The notes under the pieces: generated by a model | Seen by the model: only the letters and a program-made list of their open reading frames with translations | What the model was told of the DNA's origin: nothing | Database searches by the model: none | In this document: piece after piece, positions 1 to 9,907 of the stretch | How positions within the stretch are numbered: position 1 is the stretch's first letter | Layout of the letters: each line of letters starts with the position of its first letter | From: Bathymodiolus japonicus methanotrophic gill symbiont | Lineage (GTDB): Bacteria > Pseudomonadota > Gammaproteobacteria > Methylococcales > Methylomonadaceae | Direction: 5' to 3' | DNA length: 64,000 nucleotides | Assembly: GCF_019721995.1 (NCBI RefSeq) | Contig: NZ_BLYC01000011.1 | Span: forward strand, 39,549-103,548 | Program-made: the position numbers and the translations under genes

Positions 1-274
1 GTTAGGCTACGCAGGTAGCCAATCCACGGGGTGTTCAGTTAGATAAAAAGAAGTGCTGATTAATAATCGGTTTGAGCAATACTGTAAAGTTATTTATGCT
101 TGCTTAAGCTATTCAGTAAGTCTTCCAGCGGTACCAGGCACAGGCGGGTTCTGAATAATACCTTGGCATCTTCCAGCAGGCCGAAACATTCATACACGCG
201 TAACATGATATTAGTGTTATTCAAGGTGCGTGATTTTGATTCGTGCCGCTGTTTGACCAGTATATGCAGCTTAT

Positions 275-593
275 CCCATCTTCGTCACTTTCATCTTTCT
301 AAGCCATTGATTCATCGGTTTAAGCGATTTTTTGTCGAAAAATTCTCTTTAAAATCAATGGTGTTTTTTTTGAAAGTTTTGTAGTGCCATTTATATTATT
401 TTTGTCGATAAATTCATTGACTTTTGTCAAAAAAATCATCATTATTTGAGTGTAATTTACATGCGACAAAAATACTCTAAAAAATCCAACGTTTTATACA
501 AAAACACAAAATCTGTAGTGCCAACTGGCTACTTTTTAAAATTTCAACCAATTGATTTATAACAACTACATCATCAATAGTAACGAAGATGGG
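275..593. mobile_element. 319-bp MITE related to IS-gamma, copy 1
   Basis: Terminal inverted repeat CCCATCTTCGT(C)AC and its complement, with target duplication TTAT on both sides. Almost identical to 30307-30625. Its ends and flanking inner parts match IS-gamma, which begins CCTATCTTCGTCAC, so IS-gamma transposase probably moves it. No coding capacity. Confidence 0.88.
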
Positions 594-981
594 TTATGGT
601 TGTTTTTCAGCAGGCGCAAATGTTCGCGGTTTACTGAAATACTGTGGGAAGTATAAACCATCGGATTACGCTTAAAATCATGCTGGTCTTCTACCTGTGC
701 TTTTTCTAGCAATGCCCCCGAGGTTAAACTGCAGGGGAAAATTTCTGGGTACTCCACCCGTCCATCGAGTTCATCAAAGTAATCGGATTGTTCCGCCAGG
801 GAGCCAGACAAGAAGTTCTTGGCATTGCCGTTATTGACATATTTGCGTTTCAAAAGAAACTCGCTGTCTGGAACTGTCGAACAGTCAGGGAGCGTATTTA
901 GGTCAGGTAGATTTGATAAATCAGTGTCGGCGAGAAATAAAGGTGAGGCCGTTTCTTTTTTAGACCCCAGTAATACGGTTT

Positions 982-2401
982 CTGAAGTTTCCTAGTTTTT
1001 AAAGCATAAGAATATAAGCTAATGCTTATTTTTCTGAAATATTAGATATTACTAATATTAATGGCATTCCGTTGACTAAAGCCTTGAATTCTTTTTAAAA
1101 AACAACAGGTTAATCTTGAATGAGGCCTAGTTTTACTGTATAATGAAAGTTTATAACACATTGATTATACAGTAAAACTAGGCCTCATTCATGTTCATTT
1201 TACGCGATATTTTACTCCCGCTTCAAGATCATTTTTCCGAAACCACTTTAGGCCGCGAACGAGCCTCTCTGTTTGTTTACACGATCCTGTCTATTATCGT
1301 TCCCTTTACGTCGTCGATGACATCTAATCTTTGGAGTTGCCTTGATACGTTGTTTGGGTTTGAGATCAAGAATAAGCGCTTTTACACTTTCATGGCTTCT
1401 TCAACTTTGCCGTGGGCTGGGCTGTGGAAAACTATCTGGGAGCTGATTCCGTCTCCTGAAACAGATGGGCGCATATTGGTTGCACTGGATGACTCCATTA
1501 TCACTAAAGTAGGCAAAAATATCTTCGGCTGTGAAGCCATTTTTGACCACGCGGCCAAATCGAATCAAAGCAAATATCCATGGGCACAAAACATTGTATC
1601 GGTAGGGTTGATGAAATAGGTCAAAGGTCGCTGGGCGTGCTTATTTTTAGATTTCCGATTTTATCTACCCTTAAAAACAATTCAGGCAAAAAAAGAAACC
1701 GCCACGATAAGAGGTGATGTCGTTCCTTTCCAGACCAAGATGGCTCAGGCGGCTCAAATGCTGATTGCAATTGCAGAACATTTTTCCACCGCTCCGATAT
1801 TGACAGTCACTGATAGCTGGTTTGGCAACAATGGCCTATGGAAGCCTGTTTACAAAGCTATCGGAAGCCGGTTTAATATTCTCTCTAGGTTAAGGTGCAA
1901 TAATGTACTGTACGATCGTCCAGAAAAAAGAAAACCCAAGCAGAGGGGGCGGAATAAAAAGTACGGGCAGCGTCTGGGGTCAGCCACAGACATGGCAAAA
2001 ACAGTACAACAAAAGGCCCGATCGTATACCGTGAATCTCTATGGAAAACAGCGTGAAGTCAGGGCTTATAGTCGCGTTGTCATGCTGAAAACATTGAAAC
2101 GACCCGTTCAGGTTGTCTGGGTGTTTCGTCGCACACAGTGACCAACCATTTGAACTTCTGTATGATGGCAACAACGCTGACGTGGATTTACGCGGATCGT
2201 TTAAAAACCGATCCGGAACGTCGGCACAAAGTGAAGGGGCGAGCCAGTTTCGCCTTTTCAGATATCCGCCGCATCATTGCCGAAGCGGCTTTGGATCCGG
2301 ATTTTGAAAGGGTTTGCCCCAAATACAGTAGCTCCCCTGTAAATTCGGTGGTAGCCGTTTTATTGCGAATGGTTGCTTGATGAATTTCTAAGAAACTTCA
2401 G
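982..2401 (+). mobile_element. IS-epsilon, 1.42 kb, complete ends, decayed transposase
   Basis: Ends CTGAAGTTTCCTAG and its partner CTAAGAAACTTCAG, flanked by the direct repeat TACGGTTT at 974-981 and 2402-2409. It interrupts the hotdog-like gene. Related remnants lie at 7745-8386 and 19918-20030. Confidence 0.88.
1191..2380 (+). pseudogene. IS-epsilon transposase (DDE, IS4/IS701-like), broken
   Basis: The first part (142 residues from the ATG at 1191) carries the LVALDDSIITKVGK aspartate region. It stops at an in-frame TAG at 1617. Coding resumes with a second aspartate region (LTVTDSWFGNNG) up to about 2130. The sequence then changes frame into the conserved C-terminus (VTNHLNFCMMATTLTW through RMVA). 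The segment that should hold the catalytic glutamate is missing, which suggests an internal deletion. It cannot make an active enzyme. Confidence 0.72.
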
Positions 2402-2893
2402 TACGGTTTTATTATTGGACTTAATTGCAATTCGGTTCGACAAGATCAGTTCTGGAATTGTTTTAATTAAGGTTTTTTTAATATCCAGCTCCCGGTCTGG
2501 TCGAACGGCATTAACAAAGGTGATCTGATAGTTACTGTAGCGCAGGCCATTTTCAGAAATTATGCGGTTTTTATGATTAGTCTCCCGATACAGGTGGAAT
2601 TGATATTCAATCATTGCATTTAACTGAAAGCCTAGAACAATTGGTCCCTTAAAGGGGGTATGCGTAATTTGCAGCCACTTATGTTTATCATGAAACAAAT
2701 TGAAATCATCCGAGGCATTGCGTGCTGCTTCAATATGGATTTGATTAAATATAAATGATTGTGTGAACATTGTTTTTATTGGTCGGTTCAACTCTGAAAT
2801 GCCATGAAATACCGTTTTTTTCTAGGTCGAGTATGAATAATAGGCAATTACAACTCAACGAAATACTAGCTATATTAAACGAGCTATTTCATT

Positions 2894-3173
2894 CGCTGAA
2901 AATCATGGAAACGGAGCTTAGCGAAGTGGTGATTTTTAGTCCCTGATAGGCGACAGGGCAATTCGTTGATTCGACGTGTGCTAGCAGCACGCGAGAGGAG
3001 CAAGAATTGCATTCCGAATAGCCGTCCAGCCAGTGAGGTAGTAATGACGAAGCGGCTTTTGTGCGTAGTCGTTGCGGACGCAGGGCGTTCAGGGCATCTC
3101 CCATCCGCTGCGTAGGTGAACGAATTATGGCGACAGGAGTCCCGGACTTTCGTGAGGTAGCATGGCGCGCCTG
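2894..3173 (+). repeat. Family A element (280 bp), copy A1
   Basis: Starts CGCTGAAAATCATGG and ends CATGGCGCGCCTG. Left flank TTTCATT, right flank GAAACAA. No empty site is available for comparison, but its length equals the six other A copies. The C lies four bases before the left junction. Confidence 0.9.
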
Positions 3174-3387
3174 GAAACAAGGCAAGAATAAGTTGTTTTG
3201 CAGGAATGCTAGTGTAGCATCCATTAAATAATACCTGCGGAACCATCATTGCCTTCTTTGCGCCTTGACGCCGAATAAAAAATCCAGCGCAATCCAAGGT
3301 AGGTTATTTATTGGGCGTTAGCTTAATTCCCCAAATTTTTATCTTTCTTAAGGTAAAATAGAATTTTTATTTTATGATGAGTTTTAT
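3174..3387. other. Spacer upstream of argC with possible gene debris
   Basis: The stretch to about 3320 has an open minus-strand frame with no recognised domain, interrupted upstream by copy A1. From 3320 to 3387 it is AT-rich and must hold the argC promoter. I see no convincing sigma-70 pair and only a weak ribosome-binding site. Confidence 0.3.
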
Positions 3388-4422
3388 ATGATTCGCGCGG
3401 GTATTGTTGGAGGGACTGGTTATACAGGGGTTGAGCTATTACGAATATTGGCATTGCATGACCAGGTTGAGGTTGCCGTAGTGACCTCTCGTTCTGATGA
3501 TGGCATGCGCGTAGATGCATTGTATCCGAGCCTGCGTGGAAGCATAGAGATTTGTTTTACCAAGCCGGATGTAGAGTCTTTAGCGAGTTGTGATGTGGTT
3601 TTTTTTGCAACACCTAATGGCACGGCGATGTTAATGGCTGAGCAACTTCTGGCGCGTAATGTAAAAGTGATCGATTTATCTGCTGATTTCAGGATTAAAG
3701 ATGCGGCTGAGTGGGCAAAATGGTATGGCATGGAACACGCTTGCCCTGATTTAATTGCAGAGGCTGTGTATGGTTTACCAGAAATTAATCGCGCACAAAT
3801 TAGCGAGGCAAATCTATTGGCCTGTCCTGGCTGTTATCCTACGGCTGTGCAATTAGGTTTTCTACCTTTAATTGAGCAAGGCTTGATCGAAAGCAGTCAT
3901 TTGATCGCTGATGTAAAGTCAGGGGTGAGTGGCGCAGGGCGCAAAGCCAGCGTTGCCACACTAATGAGCGAGACTGGCGAGAGCTTTAAGGCATATGCTT
4001 CCGCAGGCCATCGACATTTTCCCGAGATAGTTCAGGGCTTGTCTTTAGCTGCAGGAAAGCAAGTAGGCTTAACTTTTGTACCACATTTAGTGCCTATGAT
4101 TCGGGGTATCCATGCCACTTTATATGCACAATTAAAAGGTGATTTAGCATCTCAGTTACAATCCATCTATGAGCAGCGTTATGCAGATGAACGCTTTGTT
4201 GATGTTTTACCTGCCGGCGTACATCCTGATACACGCAATGTGAGGGGGAGTAATAACTGTCAGATTTCAGTCGTTGTTCCACAGGGCGGTAATACTGTGG
4301 TGGTCTTGTCGGTGATTGATAATTTAGTGAAAGGGGCGGCAGGGCAAGCGATACAGAATATGAACTTAATGTTTGGGTTTAATGAAAAACACGGCTTGCA
4401 AACTATGGCTTTGTATCCATAG
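3388..4422 (+). CDS. argC: N-acetyl-gamma-glutamyl-phosphate reductase
   Basis: 344 residues, the usual length for ArgC, which makes N-acetylglutamate semialdehyde with NADPH in arginine synthesis in the cytosol. The N-terminal nucleotide-binding loop is [13 protein letters not shown]. The catalytic cysteine sits in [15 protein letters not shown], and the conserved [10 protein letters not shown] and GHRHFPEI segments follow. It stands alone, with no other arg gene near. IS debris lies on both sides, and a large palindrome begins 39 bases after the stop and could act as its terminator. Confidence 0.96.
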   Translation: MIRAGIVGGTGYTGVELLRILALHDQVEVAVVTSRSDDGMRVDALYPSLRGSIEICFTKPDVESLASCDVVFFATPNGTAMLMAEQLLARNVKVIDLSADFRIKDAAEWAKWYGMEHACPDLIAEAVYGLPEINRAQISEANLLACPGCYPTAVQLGFLPLIEQGLIESSHLIADVKSGVSGAGRKASVATLMSETGESFKAYASAGHRHFPEIVQGLSLAAGKQVGLTFVPHLVPMIRGIHATLYAQLKGDLASQLQSIYEQRYADERFVDVLPAGVHPDTRNVRGSNNCQISVVVPQGGNTVVVLSVIDNLVKGAAGQAIQNMNLMFGFNEKHGLQTMALYP

Positions 4423-4460
4423 TTCAGATTGAAAAAGCTGTGAAAGTATACTATGTAGGC

Positions 4461-4576
4461 CATCAGTGTTCCCATTGAAAGAAGAAGTACCTAAACAAAG
4501 CAGCCTATAACCTACCTGAAGGTAGGTTATAGGCTGCTTTGTTTAGGTACTTCTTCTTTCAATGGGAACACTGATG
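4461..4576. repeat. 116-bp near-perfect palindrome built from the IS-beta left end
   Basis: Starts CATCAGTGTTCCCATTG and ends with its exact complement. The two arms of about 57 bases meet at a two-base centre. Each arm equals the first 57 bases of IS-beta, so it is two inverted copies of that end. No direct repeats flank it. It can fold as a very long hairpin just after argC. Confidence 0.88.
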
Positions 4577-4703
4577 ATGTTTATAGCAAACCCCTACTTA
4601 ATTCCCCTTAGGCAATAGCATTTGAAACGAATGGAAAGACTGTTTTTTTCATATAGTTGTAGCATAGTTTCAATTTTACCATAAATAATTATTGGGAAAC
4701 TTC
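4577..4703 (+). mobile_element. 204-bp MITE, right-hand 127 bp only
   Basis: Matches the right part of the 204-bp MITE from ATGTTTATAGCAAACC to ATTGGGAAACTTC. The first 77 bases are missing, replaced by the palindrome. Confidence 0.82.
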
Positions 4704-5071
4704 GAAGATTTCAAGGAAACTAAAGCTGGGTCTTCCAATACCCGCTCACTTGGAAATCAAATGCGCCTGACTGCAATGAGCTATAATTTAATGCGCGTGT
4801 TTGAAGAGATTTCAAAAACACAACAGCCAGAATTGATTCATCCATCGGATAAAAAATATAGCGAGGCTCTGGAGATAAGGCAGCAACAGGCTCAAAAACG
4901 AGATCGTTTTGTGAATCCATTGTTTTTCCAGGCAAGAATATCTCGTATCAGCTCGTATACCATTCGGGCAGTTCAGAACGCAATAATAACAGGAATGTCT
5001 TTACAGTGCTTTATGAGCTCTCTTGTGGCGATGTTAGTTTCACGGCCTCAATTGATAGGGGAACACTGATG
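4704..5071 (+). pseudogene. IS-beta transposase, C-terminal fragment with right end
   Basis: Encodes the last 110-120 residues of the IS-beta transposase, close to identical to the end of the intact copy at 33823-35121, followed by the right end GGGAACACTGATG. The N-terminal and catalytic parts are absent. Confidence 0.88.
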
Positions 5072-5119
5072 AAATGGATACAACCCTAAGTGTATTGCAT
5101 CATCTATAAAGGGTAAGTC

Positions 5120-5339
5120 ATGCAAACCTCAAGTATTACCTCGAAAGGGCAAGTTACGTTCCCTGTACAATTACGTAAATCTCTAGCACTTACTGAGGTG
5201 CAAAAAGTAAGGTTCAGCTATATTGGAAATGTGATTACCATTACTCCAAATTGAAGAGGAAATTAGTGCTGTATTTGGCTTGCTTAAAGCAAAAAAGCAG
5301 TTTCCCTTTGAGAGTGTAGTTGTAGATAAAGTGTCTTAA
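5120..5339 (+). pseudogene. AbrB/MazE-type antitoxin, frameshifted
   Basis: Residues 1-44 read as a SpoVT-AbrB swapped-hairpin DNA-binding domain (ITSKGQVTFPVQLRKSLAL). The frame stops at 5254. The remaining 28 residues, EEISAVFGLLKAKKQFPF and so on, continue one frame over to 5339. Such proteins normally repress their own operon and neutralise a PIN or MazF toxin. No toxin gene follows: the next 290 bases are non-coding and then IS-delta begins. This is an orphaned, decayed antitoxin. Confidence 0.72.
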
Positions 5340-5632
5340 AAAGTGTCTTAAAAAGTGTTCGGTTTTTGTTGACCATTACACTTTTTTTGATTGGCCAGAT
5401 TGATTCATCGAACCTCTGTTTTTACATGTCTAACTGAACGTTGAGAGTTGTCCATTACAGTTCCTTTGGGCTATTTAGCTGGGGAGGGCTAGAGAGAGCC
5501 AAGCCCTCCGCCGATTCTAATAATTCCTGTATTAAAATATCACTAGCTTGATTAGCAATTTATTCGCCCAGCATGGGTTGCAAATTGATAATTTGATTGC
5601 CTCACTCTGGGCTAAAATGCATATAGCCCCCC
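5340..5632. other. Non-coding spacer before IS-delta copy 1
   Basis: No convincing gene. A GGAGGGCT/AGCCCTCC hairpin lies near 5485-5510. A run of C just before 5633 borders the IS; the second IS-delta copy is also preceded by a C run. Confidence 0.4.
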
Positions 5633-5698
5633 GTGTCAGGATAGTTTTCGCCTTATTTGAAAAATAATAACTCAAACAAGGGGCGGAAAAATAAAACC

Positions 5699-6202
5699 AT
5701 GACAACTCAATACCCAAAAGAAAGAAAAGATGCCATCATTAACAAAATGCTTCCCCCCTTAAATATGAGCGTACCTGAATTAGCTAAGGCCGAAAATATT
5801 CCTTACGGAACGCTGTATACGTGGAAGCAAACTTATGTTGATAAGAAGTGCAAAAACACTAAAAACACAAGCCATTCTCCTATACAGTGGACATCCGAGA
5901 AAAAATTATCAGCCATTATAGAAACAAGTACCCTGAGCGAGCAAGAGTGTAATGAATATTGTCGTACACATGGGCTTTATAAAGCTGAGCTTGAGTCCTG
6001 GAAGACCCATTTTATTAAAGGATCAGAGCAAAACGTGACGCAAGAAAAAACAGATAAAAACGTATTAAAACAATTACGTAGTGAAAACAAAAAATTAAAG
6101 AAAGAGCTTAATCGCAAAGAGAAAGCACTTGCAGAAACAGCGGCCTTATTGGTGCTTAGAAAAAAGCTGGATGCGCTCTGGGAGGAAAACGAGGACGCTT
6201 AA
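5699..6202 (+). CDS. IS3-type transposase OrfA (copy 1)
   Basis: 167 residues from the ATG at 5699. An N-terminal helix-turn-helix of the transposase_8 type (MSVPELAKAENIPYGTLYTWK) is followed by a lysine/glutamate-rich coiled coil near the C-terminus. OrfA binds the IS ends. OrfB lies in the -1 frame and overlaps the last codons, as expected for programmed frameshifting in IS3 elements. Identical to the copy at 35836. Confidence 0.85.
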   Translation: MTTQYPKERKDAIINKMLPPLNMSVPELAKAENIPYGTLYTWKQTYVDKKCKNTKNTSHSPIQWTSEKKLSAIIETSTLSEQECNEYCRTHGLYKAELESWKTHFIKGSEQNVTQEKTDKNVLKQLRSENKKLKKELNRKEKALAETAALLVLRKKLDALWEENEDA

Positions 6203-7399
6203 TTCCTCACTCAGAGCGCGTAAATTATGTCACATGGATCAATGAAGCTATTGAACAAGGTGCCAGAAAGGGCAAAGTCTGTAATATTGTTGGTATCAGC
6301 ATTCGTACCTTACAAAACTGGCAAGTTAACGGAGGAGTAGAGGCCGATAGAAGGTCGGATGCCATACGCCCATCTCCTAATAATAAATTAAGCGAATATG
6401 AGCAACTTGCTATTTTAATGACCTGTAATGAGGACGAGTATGCCAATTTACCACCGAGTCAAATCGTCCCTATCCTGGCAGACAAAGGCATCTACATTGC
6501 CTCCGAATCATCATTTTATCGAGTGTTGCATAAAGCAGAACAAGTCACACATAGAGGGCGGGCTAAAGAGCGAAAAAACACCTCCAAACCAACGAGTTAT
6601 ATCGCAGAAAAAGCGAACCAGGTATGGACGTGGGATATCAGCTACATGCCAACACCCATCGTGGGTCAGTTCTACTATTTATATATGATAGAGGACATTT
6701 ATAGCCGAAAAATAGTCGGGGCTGAAGTGTATGAACAAGAAAGTGGCGAAGATGCCGCTACACTACTTGAGCGTAGCCTATTAAAGGAAAAAATGATGTA
6801 TAACTCGATGTTCAAGTTTTCAGCTATAACTGGGCTAAGAAAAGTAAATTTTTCCGGCTTTGTTTCATAAGTGATTGATTTACAATGATGTTGATGCTTT
6901 CTTTGTCAGTAAAATTATCAATAAAATAAACCAGTTAAAAAACTTGAACATCGAGTATAACCCATTGGTGCTCCATTCTGATAATGGCGCACCAATGAAA
7001 TCACTCACCTTGCGCAGCAAAATGTATGATTTAAACTTAACCAGCTCATACAGCCGCCCAGGAGTGAGTAATGACAACCCTTATTCTGAAGCTTTGTTTA
7101 GAACGGTAAAGTATTGTCCTGACTGGCCTGGCAGTGGCTTTGATAGTCTTGATGAAGCCCGGGAATGGGTAGGTAACTTTGTCGAATGGTATAACAACGA
7201 GCACCGGCACAGCAAAATAGAATTCGTCACACCTGCGGAACGACATGAAGGAAAAGACAAAAATATTCTTGAAATGCGAGATAAATTATATCTCCAGAAG
7301 AAAAAAGAAAAACCTTCCAGATGGTCTGGCTCAACCAGAAACTGGGATGCTACAGGGCCAGTTTCATTAAATCCTGACAGGACTGATGAAGCGGCTTAA
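6196..7399 (+). pseudogene. IS3-type transposase OrfB (copy 1), split by a 152-bp MITE
   Basis: An rve-type integrase core with all three acidic residues visible: WTWDISYM, HSDNGAPM and NDNPYSEALF. The frame runs -1 relative to orfA from about 6196. The MITE at 6804-6955 with its TATAA duplication interrupts the frame after LLKEKMMYN. Removing it and one duplication restores the frame exactly as in copy 2. Confidence 0.85.
6804..6955. mobile_element. 152-bp MITE with IS-alpha ends
   Basis: Inverted ends CTCGATGTTCAAG and CTTGAACATCGAG are the same as IS-alpha. The target duplication TATAA lies on both sides, and the empty site is visible in IS-delta copy 2 near 37219. The interior is AT-rich and non-coding. 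Confidence 0.93.
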
Positions 7400-7433
7400 A
7401 TAATTTAGGCGAAAACTATCTTGAAAAACACCG

Positions 7434-7713
7434 CAGGCGCGCCATGCTACCTCACGAAATTCCGGGACTCCTGTCGCCATAATTCGTTCACCTACGCAGC
7501 GGATGGGAGATGCCCTGAACGCCCTGCGTCCGCAACGACTACGCACAAAAGCCGCTTCGTCATTACTACCTCACTGGCTGGACGGCTATTCGGAATGCAA
7601 TTCTTGCTCCTCTCGCGTGCTGCTAGCACACGTCGAATCAGCGAATTGCACTGTCGCCTATCAGGGGCTAAAAATCACCACTTCGCTAAGCTCCGTTTCC
7701 ATGATTTTCAGCG
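7434..7713 (-). repeat. Family A element, copy A2
   Basis: Full 280 bp, minus orientation, at the right edge of IS-delta copy 1. In element orientation the left flank is GTAACTAT and the right flank CGGTGTT. C at -4. Confidence 0.9.
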
Positions 7714-7744
7714 ATAGTTACATCCGGCTAGCTTCTATAAGCGA

Positions 7745-8386
7745 TCAGGCGTAATGGCAAACCGAACATGGTTGCAAAAAGATCAAGCAAAACATTGGCG
7801 GCGAGAAAAGCTAGTGTTGAAATGCATAGGCAGTGACCAATCACTTGAACTTATGTATGATGGCAATAACGTTGACGTAGATTTACGCAGATCGCTGTAA
7901 AGCCAATCCGTAGCGTTGACAAATAATGGGTGAAGCAGTTTTGCCTTTTTGGGTATCTGGCAGATCATTGTCGAAGCTACTTTGACCCCCGCTGAAAATC
8001 AGGGAAACGTAGCCTAAGCGAAGTGAAGATTTTTAGTCCGCGATAGCCGTAGGGCCGTTGTTTTTTCGGAGTCTGAGCGTTAGCGAAGGTGGAGACAAAA
8101 TAAAAGGCCATCCGACACGGCGTCAAGTCATTTGGAGCCTATGTTCCGACCCCTTGTTGGGTCGGGACGAGGTGACGAGGACGAATCGGGGCCGCCGGAG
8201 GCATAAGTGGTCGCGTTAAGTTTTTGCTGCTTGCTTGGGCTGGGATGCCCAAAACAAGCTTTCGCAAAAATAGCGACTCCCCGATGATTTTGATAAGCTT
8301 TGCCTCAAATGCAGCAGCTCCCCCTGTAAATTCAGTGGTAACCGTTTTGCTACGCATGGTGGCTTGATGAATTTCTAAGAAACTTC
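7745..8386 (+). pseudogene. IS-epsilon 3' fragment, decayed, carrying a B element
   Basis: Diverged C-terminal transposase region with several stop codons (AVTNHLNLCMMAITLT is still readable) and the right end CTAAGAAACTTCAG. Family B copy B1 lies inside it. Its end is only 26 bases before the LysR gene. Confidence 0.75.
7990..8284 (+). repeat. Family B element (295 bp), copy B1
   Basis: Starts CGCTGAAAATCAGGG and ends GACTCCCCGA. Sits in the IS-epsilon fragment between TTGACCCC and TGATTTTG. Alignment with 982-2401 shows no extra bases at the junction. C at -4. Confidence 0.9.
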
Positions 8387-8412
8387 AGCTAAATACACTA
8401 TTAGACTAGCGT

Positions 8413-9315
8413 ATGGATAAACTTACAGGAATGAAGGTGTTTGTCAGTGTTGCAAAGGCAGGCAGCTTTGTCAGTGGCGCGCGTGAAATGTCAATTTCCA
8501 GAGCGATGGCAACTAAACATATAAGTCAGCTGGAAAGTTACCTAGGTGCACGCTTACTTAATCGGACTACCCGCAGCTTAAGCCTGACTGACGTAGGTGC
8601 GGCTTACTTAAAGCGCTGTCGTACAGTTTTGTCTGAGATTGAAGAAATGGAGGGTGCGGTTACGCAACTACATACGGAAGCACGAGGAAAGTTGAAAATA
8701 AGCTCTCCACCGGTTATTGGTGCTTTATATATTGCTCCTGCGGTTGCAGAGTTTCTTCAGCGACACAATAAACTGTCGGTTAATCTGGTTATGAGTAGCC
8801 ATATCGGCGATCTGGTGGGTGAGGGGATAGATATAGCGATTACCTTTGGTGGACTGGACGATACCAATCATATTGCTAAAAAAGTGGCTAGCTCCTCCCT
8901 GTTAGTGTGTGGTTCGCCAAGCTATTTTAAAGAGCATGGTAAGCCACTAGTGCCAGAAGACCTGGAAAATCACAGCTGTCTGGTTAACTGGGCGATTCCG
9001 CCGCGTAATAAATGGAGTTTTAAAGGGCTAGAGGGGGAGAAGGAAATCAAGGTAGACGGGCGTATGGAAGCCAATGCGGCTGACCCTATTCGAATTGCGG
9101 CGAAGAAGGGTCTAGGGCTGGTGATGTTGCCAGAATATATTGTGAGTAGAGATATAGAAAAAGGTCATTTGCAGGTTGTACTCGATGATTATGCGATGGC
9201 ACCTGTGGATATTCATGCGGTTTACCCACATCGTAAATATCTTTCGGCCAAGGTGCGGGCATTTTTGACATTTCTTGAAGAATGGTTAAGAACACAAACG
9301 GCCGCACGTGAATAG
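8413..9315 (+). CDS. LysR-family transcriptional regulator
   Basis: 300 residues. The N-terminal winged helix-turn-helix covers about residues 1-60 (MKVFVSVAKAGSFVSGAREM, then ISRAMATKHISQLESYLGAR). A periplasmic-binding-protein-like effector domain follows to residue 295. It resembles the large CrgA/YafC-like subgroup, whose members often control a divergent or neighbouring gene. Here it overlaps the next gene by 8 bases on the same strand, and no divergent partner remains because IS debris ends 26 bases upstream. Target and effector cannot be told from the sequence. Confidence 0.9.
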   Translation: MDKLTGMKVFVSVAKAGSFVSGAREMSISRAMATKHISQLESYLGARLLNRTTRSLSLTDVGAAYLKRCRTVLSEIEEMEGAVTQLHTEARGKLKISSPPVIGALYIAPAVAEFLQRHNKLSVNLVMSSHIGDLVGEGIDIAITFGGLDDTNHIAKKVASSSLLVCGSPSYFKEHGKPLVPEDLENHSCLVNWAIPPRNKWSFKGLEGEKEIKVDGRMEANAADPIRIAAKKGLGLVMLPEYIVSRDIEKGHLQVVLDDYAMAPVDIHAVYPHRKYLSAKVRAFLTFLEEWLRTQTAARE

Positions 9316-9895
9316 TCCGCTGGCTGGCAAGTGGAATCAACGCTACCTTATTACTCCAGATTATACAACTTTAGCTCCTGCAGCAATTCTAGCTGAAAAC
9401 CAATTTTTATTACCACCTACAGGGACTGCTCTGGACTTAGCCAGTGGCTTTGGTGCAAATGCCCTGTTATTAGCTAAGCAGGGCTTGACCACGCAAGCCT
9501 GGGATATATCCTCTATTGCGATGCGGCATTTACAGCAGCAAGTAGATGCTCACGCCTTAGCCATAAAGACATACACCCGGGAAATTAGCCCGCAGAGTTT
9601 TTCTGCAAATACTTTTGATGTCATTGTTGTCAGCCGATTTCTTGACCGTTCGATTTGTGATGCGATAATGGAGAGTTTAAAAATTGGTGGACTGCTGTTT
9701 TACCAAACCTATACACAGCTTAAAACTTGTGAACAAGGGCCTAATAATCCGCGCTTTCTATTGGCAGAAAATGAGTTATTAGCATTGTTTTCTTCGTTGA
9801 AGCCGGTCTATTATCGGGAAAATGGAGTGCTAGGCGAGGTTCGGCAAGGTTTAAGGAATGAAGCGCAGTTTATTGGGCAAAAGATTGAGCTATAG
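9308..9895 (+). CDS. SAM-dependent class I methyltransferase
   Basis: 195 residues from a GTG that overlaps the LysR gene. The SAM-binding motif I is ALDLASGFGANALLLAKQG at about residues 38-56. Motif II has the acidic W-D-I-S segment, and FDVIVVSRFLDR follows. It looks like the small TehB/Tam-like group acting on small molecules; the substrate is unknown. The rhodanese gene starts 12 bases after it, so the two are probably co-transcribed. Confidence 0.82.
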   Translation: MNSPLAGKWNQRYLITPDYTTLAPAAILAENQFLLPPTGTALDLASGFGANALLLAKQGLTTQAWDISSIAMRHLQQQVDAHALAIKTYTREISPQSFSANTFDVIVVSRFLDRSICDAIMESLKIGGLLFYQTYTQLKTCEQGPNNPRFLLAENELLALFSSLKPVYYRENGVLGEVRQGLRNEAQFIGQKIEL

Positions 9896-9907
9896 GGTAA
9901 TACGCAA

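Larger units (their letters stand above)
90..2770 (-). pseudogene. MaoC/hotdog-like protein, split by a MITE and IS-epsilon
   Basis: Joining 2770-2402, 973-594 and 274-90 on the minus strand, after removing one copy of each target duplication, gives one continuous frame of roughly 310 residues. The N-terminal part (DDFNLFHDKHKW, then TPFKGPIVLGFQL) resembles MaoC-like hotdog dehydratases, which act on acyl thioesters. The C-terminal half is unlike anything I recognise. IS-epsilon entered with an 8-bp duplication (TACGGTTT) and the 319-bp MITE with a 4-bp one (TTAT). I chose the ATG at 2770. The hotdog call rests on a short motif only. The gene is certainly broken now. Confidence 0.6.
5633..7432 (+). 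mobile_element. IS-delta (IS3-type) copy 1
   Basis: Imperfect inverted ends: GTGTC then ATAGTTTTCGCC on the left, and GGCGAAAACTAT through AAAAACAC on the right. About 1,643 bp without its insertion, against 1,644 for copy 2. It carries orfA, orfB and a 152-bp MITE. A family A element abuts its right end. Confidence 0.83.

Noticed and set aside
7434..7713. Ninety-residue proteins encoded antisense in family A copies (many near-identical ORFs)
   Set aside because: They follow the repeat in several frames, start at arbitrary upstream codons and have no ribosome-binding sites or domain; shadows of a non-coding repeat.
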